DNA from: Marinobacter mangrovi
Lineage (GTDB): Bacteria; Pseudomonadota; Gammaproteobacteria; Pseudomonadales; Oleiphilaceae
Length of the DNA stretch: 64,000 nucleotides
Reading direction: 5' to 3'
Assembly (NCBI RefSeq): GCF_016798325.1
Contig: NZ_JAERVO010000003.1
Coordinates: 186,001 to 250,000 of the forward strand
Under the pieces are notes generated by a model. The model worked only from the letters and a program-made list of their open reading frames with translations. It was not told where the DNA came from and made no database searches. Shown one piece after another: positions 17,409 to 24,343 of the stretch (position 1 is the stretch's first letter; each line of letters starts with the position of its first letter). The position numbers and the translations under genes were made by a program.

Positions 17409-18377
17409 TCAGCCAATATCCGCACCTGCCAAGCGCTGTTTCTGCGCTCGCACGGCCTCTGTCAGAAAATCCATCAGCGCGTGAATCCGCACGACGCCCC
17501 GCAGATCCGGATGCATCAGGAACCACAGGCCGTATTGCAGCTCGGGGATGGGGCTGGTGAGTTGCACGATGTCCGGATCGTCGTCGGCCAGGTAGCAGGG
17601 CAGAACGGCCAGCCCCATGCCCGAACGCACGGCACTCAGAATGCTCACCAGCGTATCCACACGGTAGATGCAGGACGCCTTCAGGGCGTGTTTTTCCATC
17701 CAGGGGTCCAGCGCGGAATCCGTCAGGCGGGGCCCGGCGCCGATCCAGGGCTGAGAGACCAGGGACTCGACGGGCGCCCCGGGCGTCAGCCCCAGACTGC
17801 GGTGCCCGTAGACGGCCTGGCCGATGGTGGTCAGCGGTCGGCCGATCAGGTTCTCGGGCGGGCGGTTGGACGGGCGAATGGCCACGTCCGCCTCCCGGCG
17901 CGTCAGGTTGAACAACTGGTTGGACACGGCCACATCCAGCACGATGCCCGGATAGCGATGCCGGAACTCCGTGAACAACGGCGCCAGCAGACCCATCAGC
18001 AGGGAATCGGTGGTGGTGGTCCAGATCTCTCCCGTCGGCTCCAGATCGCGCCCCGCCACTTTGCGTTCCGCCGCCAGGGCGGCTTCGTCCATCACCCGGG
18101 CCGTGTCGGCCAGCTCCTCACCCGCCAGGGTGGGTTGGTAACCGGCCCGGCTGCGCTCAAACAGCGCCACCCCCAACCGCCGCTCGATCTCGCCCAACCG
18201 CCGGAACACCGTCGCGTGACTGACGCCCAGGGTGCGCGAGGCGCCGGATAGCGAGCCCGCCGTCGCAATGGCCAGGACGAGCTCAAAGTCGTTCCAGGCC
18301 AGGGCGCTGCGTGTTTTCTGCGCTGTGGATGCTGCCGGCTTGCTGGATTCACCTGTTCGTTTTTGCAAAGTAAACAC
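17409..18377 (-). CDS. LysR family transcriptional regulator
   Basis: A 322-residue LysR regulator with an N-terminal helix-turn-helix (AGSLSGASRTLGVSHATVFRRLGEIE, about residues 40-65) and a periplasmic-binding-like effector domain. About 25 extra residues precede the helix-turn-helix. The start is unclear: GTG 18377 is the first candidate and no internal Met precedes the domain. It is upstream of the ghrA-like gene and may regulate it. The effector is unknown. Confidence 0.8.
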   Translation of the reverse strand: MFTLQKRTGESSKPAASTAQKTRSALAWNDFELVLAIATAGSLSGASRTLGVSHATVFRRLGEIERRLGVALFERSRAGYQPTLAGEELADTARVMDEAALAAERKVAGRDLEPTGEIWTTTTDSLLMGLLAPLFTEFRHRYPGIVLDVAVSNQLFNLTRREADVAIRPSNRPPENLIGRPLTTIGQAVYGHRSLGLTPGAPVESLVSQPWIGAGPRLTDSALDPWMEKHALKASCIYRVDTLVSILSAVRSGMGLAVLPCYLADDDPDIVQLTSPIPELQYGLWFLMHPDLRGVVRIHALMDFLTEAVRAQKQRLAGADIG

Positions 18378-18482
18378 TCACGTTTATGGAATGTTGTGCA
18401 ACAGAGAACAAGGTTAGCATTTTCCTGAATCCACGGGATAACCATCGCCCCCTGATTGGGGCAGCGTTAAGGAGGTCACACG

Positions 18483-18689
18483 ATGATGGTTTCAGGACAA
18501 GCACCCTACATGCCCGGCCGCCTGGTCACGCGTCAGGATCACCCCGGTGAGGAGAGGGAATCACTCAAGGAGAGCATTTCGCCCCGATACCGCGACGGAC
18601 TGGGCGGTATTGATCTGGAGCGGGTCAAACGGGATCAGCGCCGCGCCCGGCGAGAGGTCTTCCGGGCCCTGATCCGGCGCTTGAAATGA
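18483..18689 (+). CDS. Small basic protein of unknown function
   Basis: A 68-residue protein, strongly charged. The C-terminal half is Arg-rich and probably helical (LERVKRDQRRARREVFRALI). It is supported mainly by a near-perfect ribosome site, AAGGAGGT, 6-13 bases before the double ATG at 18483/18486. No family is recognised. It lies between the LysR gene and a hipA remnant; no link is evident. Confidence 0.5.
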   Translation: MMVSGQAPYMPGRLVTRQDHPGEERESLKESISPRYRDGLGGIDLERVKRDQRRARREVFRALIRRLK

Positions 18690-18716
18690 GCGGAGGCCAG
18701 CGAAGTCGACCAGGAA

Positions 18717-18759
18717 GCAAACCGGGATGACGCGGAGGAAGCCCGACGTCCCGGTTTGC
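18717..18759 (+). terminator. Inverted repeat after the small basic gene
   Basis: A perfect 11-bp inverted repeat, GCAAACCGGGA (18717-18727) / TCCCGGTTTGC (18749-18759), with a 21-nt loop lies 28 bp after the stop of the small gene. No U-tract follows, so it may be a terminator-like or processing hairpin rather than a classical terminator. Confidence 0.35.
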
Positions 18760-18792
18760 CGTTACCTCAATGCCCGATAAAGCCCCTCACTG

Positions 18793-19440
18793 ATGCTCCA
18801 GGTGGGGTTTGACCTACCGACGTGTGGCTTGATCACGTTGCAGGACGGCCACCGCGTTTTCGTCATTCGCCGCTACGATCGCACCGCCGACGGCAAACGC
18901 CATCAATGGGACCCGATGCAGGCCCTCGGGATCCGCAATGACGCGTCCGATTCCAAGTACGACTTAGCCAGTTACTCCGAAGTGCTGGCGCTGACGAAAG
19001 AGCGCTGCGGTACGGCGATAGCCGCACGATTGCTGGATCGCCTGGTGTTTTCCTACCTGGTCGGCAACGACGACCATCACCTCAAGAGCATCAGCTTTGT
19101 CCTGGGCCAACCGATCGTCCTCGCGCCCGCCTACGACGTCCTCGCCGCCAGTCTTTACAATCAGGGCGGCCGGGCGATGGCGCTCAAATTCTTCCCGGAC
19201 CGGGAACCGACTTACCACGCTGAAATGGGCAATGGCCATTACTCCGGATCGGATTTCGTCGAGCTGGCTTCGAGTGCAGGTCTGGGAGAGAAGGCTGCCG
19301 CCAGCCGTATTCGCCGGTTGGCTGGATGGGTGGAAAAGGCCGCGCCGGATTTGATTCGATCGAGTTACCTGCCGGACGAGATGAAAGCTCGGTACCAGTC
19401 TCTGGTTTCGGAAAGGCTTCAGTTTATTGGGGTTATTTGA
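18793..19440 (+). pseudogene. Truncated HipA-like toxin kinase (C-terminal part only)
   Basis: 215 residues matching only the C-terminal kinase lobe of HipA-family Ser/Thr kinases, which are normally about 400-440 residues. The catalytic-type loop LVGNDDHHLKSISFV and the metal-binding LAPAYDVL are intact, as is FVIRRYDR. The N-terminal subdomain and the ATP-clamping part are missing, and no HipB-like antitoxin gene lies upstream. It is therefore probably a remnant; a short stand-alone protein cannot be excluded. It borders the AT-rich cassette island. Confidence 0.6.
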
Positions 19441-19470
19441 GGGAGTGAGAAACGCCCGGTACCCGGGAGG

Positions 19471-19499
19471 AAACCCAAGGCCCGCTAACTGGCCTTATT
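19471..19499 (+). terminator. Hairpin terminator at the border of the cassette island
   Basis: Stem AAGGCC / GGCCTT with loop CGCTAACT, followed on the plus strand by ATTAT. It lies about 37 bp downstream of the hipA remnant. The loop contains GCTAAC, an attC core-like string, so it might also be the outer edge of the cassette array. Confidence 0.4.
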
Positions 19500-19565
19500 A
19501 TGGAGCATCCATTTGCTCATAAATTACGCCCAACTCGATCAATAAAACATAAATTAGGTATACAA

Positions 19566-19707
19566 CAGCAACGTATGCATACAAGTGGTTGCCTGGATAG
19601 GAATAAACAGGAGTGGGGCTTTGAAGAGAAGTCGCTCCATGCTCTTTGCCGTTGATGGTCGTCCTAATCTTTAGAAGTCCAGAACAAACCACAACCACTT
19701 GTTAACT
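19566..19707 (-). repeat. Degenerate attC-like end of cassette 6
   Basis: On the minus strand it starts with AGTTAAC (19707-19701), the complement expected from the cassette 6 start, and contains the stop codon of that gene. A perfect 11-bp inverted repeat ACAAGTGGTTG / CAACCACTTGT spans most of it, and GTTGCTG (19572-19566) could be the second core. Arm alignment leaves about 10 unpaired bases, so the outer boundary is uncertain. A 66-codon frame crossing this region is not accepted as a gene. Confidence 0.4.
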
Positions 19708-20076
19708 GTTGCCAAGCCGAACCTCATACTCATTTGCATTAAACCGCCACTCATACCATGGCTCCCTTTCAACATACCCACCGAAGGTGAATTGATCATC
19801 CTCATGTATTATGTGTTCGAGACTCTCTACGGGAATTTTTCCTAAATATGCGACTGATTCGCCGACACCAACATATTTTAAAGCTTCTTCATTTTTAAGG
19901 CCGAAAAACGATATTTCGTAGCTATCCAAAGTTCCTGAAAATCTCGAGTGCGCTGGATGGCTAGGTAACAAAATCCCCTTTCTAAAATAAACTATGACGA
20001 CATCATCTTTGCGTGCGACATCAACAACCTCTGCCCCGTCAAAATCTATATCTTCGAGATGTTCTCTAAATTTCAT
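19702..20076 (-). CDS. Cassette 6 gene: protein of unknown function
   Basis: A 124-residue acidic soluble protein with no recognised family. It alternates predicted strands (DDVVIVYFRKGILL, SYEISFFGL, GVGESVAYLGKI) and ends in EWRFNANEYEVRLGNS, suggesting a small beta-rich fold. The stop TAA lies inside the attC core AGTTAAC, which is typical for integron cassettes. Only a weak ribosome site precedes ATG 20076. Codon use is AT-rich compared with the flanks. Confidence 0.65.
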   Translation of the reverse strand: MKFREHLEDIDFDGAEVVDVARKDDVVIVYFRKGILLPSHPAHSRFSGTLDSYEISFFGLKNEEALKYVGVGESVAYLGKIPVESLEHIIHEDDQFTFGGYVEREPWYEWRFNANEYEVRLGNS

Positions 20077-20081
20077 AAGAC

Positions 20082-20160
20082 AGTTACCGCCGGGCTCACG
20101 CGCCGGTTTGGAGCCGTGAAGCGGGGGAAGTCCACGTCGCTGTGACTGGCCTTGTCATGC
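20082..20160 (-). repeat. attC-like site of cassette 5
   Basis: A 79-bp imperfect palindrome. R'' is GCATGAC (20160-20154), one mismatch from the complement of the cassette 5 start GTTATGC. R' is GGTAACT (20088-20082), one substitution from GTTAACT. The GGCTC / GAGCC arms are internal. The site begins 2 bp after the cassette 5 stop codon. Confidence 0.6.
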
Positions 20161-20162
20161 AT

Positions 20163-20495
20163 TTACCATTGGACCAAAACGTCTTGAACTTTTAGTGTCT
20201 CCGAGTCAAATCCAATCGCCCAAAACACTTTGATATCGCTCTTACTGTATTTTGCCTTCCATAACGTTAACTTGGAACCATTTCTCGGCAGGCAATCTAT
20301 AGGCTCAATGCTTTCCAACGCCCCCATTTCACTCTCTATATCTCGACACATATCCAGATACATGTCCTCAGTGATCTTTCCATCATCATTCGGGTCTTTA
20401 GGCGGCGCCGACATTTCTTGGAGTTCCTGATAGCTCCTTCCATCATGTAGCTTGATCAGTCGCTCAGCCAGCTCAGTTTCACGATCGGTAACCAT
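20163..20495 (-). CDS. Cassette 5 gene: protein of unknown function
   Basis: A 110-residue acidic soluble protein, not recognised. The N-terminal half is helical and charged (TERETELAERL-like start, DMCRDIESEMGALESIEP); the C-terminal half looks like strands (KLTLWKAKYSKSDIKVFWAIG). ATG 20495 is chosen because AAGGAGG lies 10-16 bases upstream; an in-frame ATG at 20519 lies on the cassette boundary itself. It is the only gene of its cassette. Confidence 0.65.
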   Translation of the reverse strand: MVTDRETELAERLIKLHDGRSYQELQEMSAPPKDPNDDGKITEDMYLDMCRDIESEMGALESIEPIDCLPRNGSKLTLWKAKYSKSDIKVFWAIGFDSETLKVQDVLVQW

Positions 20496-20515
20496 GTGAC
20501 TTGTCCTCCTTGATT

Positions 20516-20767
20516 GCATAACGAGGCTGTAGGAAGACCCTCGCCCTTTTTAAGATGGCGCTCCTACGTAAAATCTGGGTGTATTTTCGATGTTGAGTGC
20601 CCCAGATTTTAAGAATAGGCGCTATTTTTAGTTTTTGCTTGACCAGTTTCGGGTCAAAAAAATCTCCTGACCTTTTTCTACAGCCTCAACGCTTGCAGCA
20701 TGCGCGCCCATGTAATGAAGCCGAAGGCGCAATGCAATGGGCGTCGCCGTGCCTGCACTGGTTATAA
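20516..20767 (-). repeat. attC-like site of cassette 4, interrupted by a MITE
   Basis: R'' is TTATAAC (20767-20761), the exact complement of the cassette 4 start GTTATAA. R' GTTATGC (20522-20516) is separated from the rest by a 165-bp insertion. Removing the insertion and one 3-bp repeat gives an 84-bp site with imperfect arms (CAGTGCAG...ACGCCCATTG against CATGGGCGCGC...CTGCAAGCG). The insertion point coincides with the G/TT recombination point of R'. Confidence 0.6.
20523..20687. mobile_element. 165-bp MITE-like element inserted in attC
   Basis: Terminal inverted repeats GAGGCTGTAG (20523-20532) and CTACAGCCTC (20678-20687) are perfect over 10 bp and extend to 13 with one mismatch. It is flanked by AAC direct repeats (20520-20522 and 20688-20690), a likely 3-bp target duplication. 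It is AT-rich and has no coding capacity. Inside is an 11-bp inverted repeat, TAAAATCTGGG (20569-20579) / CCCAGATTTTA (20601-20611). A 3-bp duplication would fit mobilisation by an IS5-type transposase, but no parent element is in the window. Confidence 0.65.
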
Positions 20768-20770
20768 AAA

Positions 20771-21418
20771 CTACTGCTCTGTGATGTCTCTTGACTTCGG
20801 AGTAGGGATTAATCCTACAAACCTCGCCAAACTCAACAAAGTCATGAAAAGCCCAATCATAGCTTGCCCGATAACAAGAGAATAGGCTAAGACCCCTAGT
20901 GGGGTCACGTTGTAATAACCAAAGCTAGTCATAACTACAAAGCTTGTATATATCGCACCAAAAACGCTTTCATTTGAACCTTCTACAGAAAACGAGAACA
21001 AACTGTTAAAAACTACGTATTGGGCTGCGAACCAAAAGATTATTTCAAAATAGTTTTGAATAAGAAGGACAACTATCCTCCTATAGCCATGCAGGGCATA
21101 TTCTTTTCCAGCTTTTTTTGCTCTGTACTCATCGAAGAGAAGGACGTTGGTTTGATATACAACAATCTCAAAAACTCGCAATAAAGCATATGATGCAATA
21201 AAAAAACCGACATATTGATTATTAATATACAAAACTGCTGGCACCGATAAAACAGCTAGCAGCAAGTGCCCAAGAGCCCAGGCTTCTGAGAAAAGACCAG
21301 TTTTCGAACTTGGAAACAAAAATCTAACAAGATTGAAAAATGATATTTTACCGATTACTTTGAAAATATAAGCCCAGAAATCCAGAATAAATGTTTTTCG
21401 TTTGCCCGAATTTTCCAT
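20771..21418 (-). CDS. Cassette 4 gene: potassium-channel-like membrane protein
   Basis: 215 residues with four predicted membrane helices: about 46-65, 69-88, 114-136 and 173-203. Between the last two lies a pore-loop-like segment, SFVVMTSFGYYNVTP, resembling the T-x-GYG-D-x-TP selectivity filter of two-helix (Ion_trans_2) channels. The following GVLAYSLVIGQAMIGLFM recalls the inner pore helix. The filter is not canonical (SFGYYN for TVGYGD), so ion selectivity is unknown. ATG 21418 lies 20 bp inside the cassette with GAGAG before it; the stop is 4 bp before the attC core. Confidence 0.65.
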   Translation of the reverse strand: MENSGKRKTFILDFWAYIFKVIGKISFFNLVRFLFPSSKTGLFSEAWALGHLLLAVLSVPAVLYINNQYVGFFIASYALLRVFEIVVYQTNVLLFDEYRAKKAGKEYALHGYRRIVVLLIQNYFEIIFWFAAQYVVFNSLFSFSVEGSNESVFGAIYTSFVVMTSFGYYNVTPLGVLAYSLVIGQAMIGLFMTLLSLARFVGLIPTPKSRDITEQ

Positions 21419-21431
21419 AGAACTCTCTTTT

Positions 21432-21507
21432 TTATAACGCTATGCGCAACGGCCGGTTTGTGGTGCACAGCACGACAAACCGGTCCGACTGACGCTACTG
21501 GTTAGCT
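21432..21507 (-). repeat. attC-like site of cassette 3
   Basis: A 76-bp site. R'' is AGCTAAC (21507-21501), the exact complement of the cassette 3 start GTTAGCT. R' is GTTATAA (21438-21432). The central stem CCGGTTTG / CAAACCGG is perfect over 8 bp, with further imperfect pairing outwards. It lies between two AT-rich genes and is much richer in GC than either. Confidence 0.75.
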
Positions 21508-21541
21508 GAATAGCACAATATAAAAGCACATTATTCATGTT

Positions 21542-22366
21542 TTAATCAGGTGTCCTTGGTTGCTTAAGGAAAGGAGTAGATACGACTTCAACAGGGACTT
21601 CGATATTGATGTTAAAACAATCACCCTCCTTGGGAAACCTTATAGATTGAGGGGACCTGGGGTCGAACACCTGTCTTAGCATAGTAGGGGGCGGCCTATC
21701 ACTGTACTGAGGAAGTTCACAGATATTCTGCTTTACTTCAAATGTTTTATCAGCTTCTTCAGGTGTTAAATTGAAATCTCTGCATTGCCCCCAAATATCG
21801 GGTTCACTATCAATTATCCCAAGGTCATAAAGCAGTTTTGAAAGTAATCCTATACCTAAGTTTACTACTTTCTCAAGATTATACTTCTTTCCTTCATCGG
21901 TTGTTACCATGATCCCCGTGTGTATTGAGTAATACTCAGCCTCCTGTGAATTATTTAGCACCAACAATAGACATTCCTCTACTTGGGAATAGCCTGACAC
22001 CTGACGGAACTTTCTGGTAATTTTTCCATGCTTTGACGCATCACCTACGTCATATAACACTTTTAACATGTGCCCAGAAATTGTCATCCCCAAATAACTA
22101 AATGAAGAACTAAAGAACCTACGAAGAATCTGATTTTTAGTTGACGGTTTATTAGCGCCGTTAGCAACTTGCAAGTCAAGCAGGGCGCACATCTCACCCT
22201 CTTTCTCTTTTATGAGAAACTCAAGAGTATGATTAAAATTCAGAGCAACCATTGAACATTTGGCCTTAAATTTTTCCATTCCTATAGGTTGCTCGGACTT
22301 TAAAAGCTCCTGAAACTCCTCAAAGTTCACTAGAGTGTGAGAGACAAAATAATTAAGGGTTTGCAT
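21542..22366 (-). CDS. Cassette 3 gene: protein of unknown function
   Basis: A 274-residue soluble protein without a recognised family. The first 200 residues are predicted mostly helical, including EEFQELLKSEQPIGMEKFKAKCS; the last 60 are Pro-rich and strand-like (PPPTMLRQVFDPRSPQSIRFP). It sits 118 bp from its cassette start, the longest leader in the array. It could be annotated only as hypothetical. Confidence 0.65.
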   Translation of the reverse strand: MQTLNYFVSHTLVNFEEFQELLKSEQPIGMEKFKAKCSMVALNFNHTLEFLIKEKEGEMCALLDLQVANGANKPSTKNQILRRFFSSSFSYLGMTISGHMLKVLYDVGDASKHGKITRKFRQVSGYSQVEECLLLVLNNSQEAEYYSIHTGIMVTTDEGKKYNLEKVVNLGIGLLSKLLYDLGIIDSEPDIWGQCRDFNLTPEEADKTFEVKQNICELPQYSDRPPPTMLRQVFDPRSPQSIRFPKEGDCFNINIEVPVEVVSTPFLKQPRTPD

Positions 22367-22484
22367 AGCTCGAATCCGTTCTTGAAATCATCTACGCCGA
22401 TTGGATACAGCGTCATGATTTTTGAAAATCACAGGAATTTAGCAGACCGACAGTTGTAGGAACGTTAAACAATTGCTCCAAAGC

Positions 22485-22556
22485 AGCTAACGCCATGGCT
22501 TTGCGGCGCACCGGAGCGCCAGCGTAGGGACGTCCGACAACAGCCGATTGTCAAGC
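22485..22556 (-). repeat. attC-like site of cassette 2
   Basis: A 72-bp site. R'' is GCTTGAC (22556-22550) and contains the TGA stop of the cassette 2 gene. R' is GTTAGCT (22491-22485). The centre can fold through GGCGC / GCGCC. R'' differs at three positions from the complement of the cassette 2 start (TCATAAC), so the site may be mutated or hybrid. Confidence 0.55.
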
Positions 22557-22874
22557 GGCCGGCCCTTGGATTTGAAGCCAACCTTGGTGTTCGCAGTGAT
22601 TGGCGAAATCTTGGTAGTTTTCATTGATCCACATTTCACTGGGATGATCATGAAAGCCCACGATTCCAACACCCCGATCCCGAATCTCTAGATTCGTGCA
22701 GTTGCGAATGCCCTTTTGAGTGAGCCTACCTCGCTCGGAGAAGTCGGTAATCACATCATTATCAACTACCACGCAGGGCTCGGACGCGATCTCTATCGCG
22801 TGCAGGCAAATACTTCGATAGTTCTTGGGGAGCACCGGAATGAGCCTGAATGATCCTTTCTGCTTCCAGAACAT
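22551..22874 (-). CDS. Cassette 2 gene: protein of unknown function
   Basis: A 107-residue soluble protein, not recognised. Visible features are a CLHAIEIASEPCVVVDNDVIT strand-rich core and a late HDHPSEMWINENYQ segment with several His and acidic residues. ATG 22874 lies 12 bp inside the cassette with GAGG close upstream. The stop codon lies in the attC core. Confidence 0.65.
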   Translation of the reverse strand: MFWKQKGSFRLIPVLPKNYRSICLHAIEIASEPCVVVDNDVITDFSERGRLTQKGIRNCTNLEIRDRGVGIVGFHDHPSEMWINENYQDFANHCEHQGWLQIQGPAA

Positions 22875-22880
22875 GATGCC

Positions 22881-22938
22881 TCATAACGCCAAGCGAAGCG
22901 GCGGCTGAAAGCCGTCCGCCTTGCGCGAATTGTTAAGC
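22881..22938 (-). repeat. attC site of cassette 1
   Basis: The best-formed site of the array, 58 bp long. R'' is GCTTAAC (22938-22932), fitting RYYYAAC. The arms CAAGGCGGACGGC and GCCGCCGCTTCGCTTGG pair around a short loop, and R' is GTTATGA (22887-22881). R'' is the exact complement of the cassette 1 start GTTAAGC at 24050-24044, and the TAA stop of the gene lies inside R''. Both features are expected of real integron cassettes. Confidence 0.8.
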
Positions 22939-24030
22939 ATTTATGGTGAAAGCGCGCTCAATCTCAAGGCCAACCTCAGACCCTCGCTCACCAAACATGT
23001 GAACATACTTTTTAAGAGCTGATGCCCCAAAACTACCAAATACCAGTTTATTGAGGGTTGCTCTTACCCCAAACTGGTTTTTTAGGCTCTCTATCGGATT
23101 TCCTTGTGTGGCGATCTTAAAAATCCCCATGCCAGCTTCCATAGATACAGGCTGGGACCTAGCGCCGTAACCGATTTTTCTGTCAATATACTCACTCACC
23201 GAGTCGAGCTGCTTTCTGTACTTCAACAGACTTTCGGTATCTTCATTAGCCATAGCATTCTGGAACATCTTTAGCCAATCTCGAAGCGGTTGAAAGTCAT
23301 CCCGCATCTGAAGTGCAGTGGTAATCATTTGAGATGGAGAGCTGGAATCTTGAATTACGCGTATCGGAAGCGCAGGAATATTAACGTAAGAAGAATACAG
23401 GGAGTCGTTTCCGTATACTTTCTTACTTACAGTAATTCTTTTGTCATGCAGAAACTCTTTCACCAGATGAAGAGCGTCTGAAGCAGGCAACATAAATCCG
23501 GAGTTTACGAAAAGACGCTTTCTCAAGGGGTGGGGAGTATAGCTTTTTTCATAGACATAGCTTCTGGCGCACATCCCTGCACCACCCCACAAGGTCGCAG
23601 AAAGAAGCGGATCCGTGGGTTGTTTGCGAGCTTTCCAACCCTCTACATTTTCTCTATGCGCGACCCTCAAAGACTCAGTAGTACAGATGTGGTCAACTAT
23701 TTTGTTACGGGGTCCTGCAATTTTTCCGGGTTCTGAGAGGAAGGGGTATGGACGCACCACACCAAGATTCTTTGCTTCGAGCAAAGGGCTACTGACTTGG
23801 TCCCATGAATATGAGAACTTTTCCTCGACCAATATTTCATCACGAAGTATTAAGTTGGCAATAAAGTCAAATAAAGCCTCTGTCTGGATGATTGCGCTGG
23901 AGATTGGTGCATAGTAATGCCCTTCTCCACTGAGCAAGATCTGTCCTGCAAAATCATGCTCTAAGCCATCTGCAAACAGAGATGAAATATCCTGCAACGA
24001 CCAATTATCAGCTACTACCCCTTGAGCCAT
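22933..24030 (-). CDS. Cassette 1 gene: protein of unknown function
   Basis: A 365-residue soluble protein with no recognised family, unusually large for a cassette gene. It is mostly helical. Visible landmarks are the N-terminal LQDISSLFADGLEHDFAGQIL, a central LWGGAGMCARSYVYEKSY, and a helical region ending in ALKKYVHMFGERGSEVGLEIERAF. ATG 24030 has GGAGAT upstream and lies 20 bp inside the cassette, whose first bases are GTTAAGC (24050-24044). AT-rich codon use contrasts with hrpB next door. Confidence 0.65.
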   Translation of the reverse strand: MAQGVVADNWSLQDISSLFADGLEHDFAGQILLSGEGHYYAPISSAIIQTEALFDFIANLILRDEILVEEKFSYSWDQVSSPLLEAKNLGVVRPYPFLSEPGKIAGPRNKIVDHICTTESLRVAHRENVEGWKARKQPTDPLLSATLWGGAGMCARSYVYEKSYTPHPLRKRLFVNSGFMLPASDALHLVKEFLHDKRITVSKKVYGNDSLYSSYVNIPALPIRVIQDSSSPSQMITTALQMRDDFQPLRDWLKMFQNAMANEDTESLLKYRKQLDSVSEYIDRKIGYGARSQPVSMEAGMGIFKIATQGNPIESLKNQFGVRATLNKLVFGSFGASALKKYVHMFGERGSEVGLEIERAFTINA

Positions 24031-24050
24031 TTTATCTCCATATGCTTAAC

Positions 24051-24343
24051 AGCCAATTCAACTGACTTTGCCGTATATCATCCACGCGGCTAACTCCGCA
24101 GCGCGAAACACTCCAATCCCCGAAAAGCGTAGCCCTTTCAGTCACGTAAGGCCAGAAGCCGGTTTCAGGCTTTGGACTTTCCCGACAAAACGAGGATAAC
24201 TCCGAGTTGTATAACACTCAGTCGCAAATGCACCTACCGCCATAAAACCAATAAGATCAGCCTGTTACAGTCGTTAGCTTTTACAGGCTTCGGACTTTTC
24301 GTGCATTTGTCGCTGAACTCCGGTCTTTTTCGCGTGTTCAACT
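24051..24343 (-). repeat. Gene-free 293-bp stretch with attC-like nested inverted repeats
   Basis: No gene is supported here. Outer arms AAATGCAC (24226-24233) / GTGCATTT (24301-24308) enclose AGCCTGT (24259-24265) / ACAGGCT (24283-24289). GTTATAC (24215-24209) and GTTGAAC (24342-24336) could be core sites, giving a VCR-sized element of about 134 bp. A 19-bp block is repeated with three mismatches (24163-24181 and 24281-24299). This may be one or two decayed attC sites upstream of cassette 1. Confidence 0.4.

Noticed and set aside
19498..19698. A 66-codon minus-strand frame ending in a membrane-helix-like segment
   Set aside because: It lies across the attC-like inverted repeat after cassette 6 and lacks a ribosome site; coding could not be supported.
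20523..20687. A long VCR-type attC of about 250 bp in place of a MITE insertion
   Set aside because: Terminal inverted repeats with flanking AAC duplication and clean restoration of an 84-bp attC fit an insertion better.
24032..24217. A 61-codon minus-strand frame upstream of cassette 1
   Set aside because: No family, no ribosome site, and it overlaps repeat-like attC remnants.
19441..24343. An integron-integrase gene
   Set aside because: No tyrosine recombinase motifs appear in any frame here; the array is reported as lacking intI within the window.
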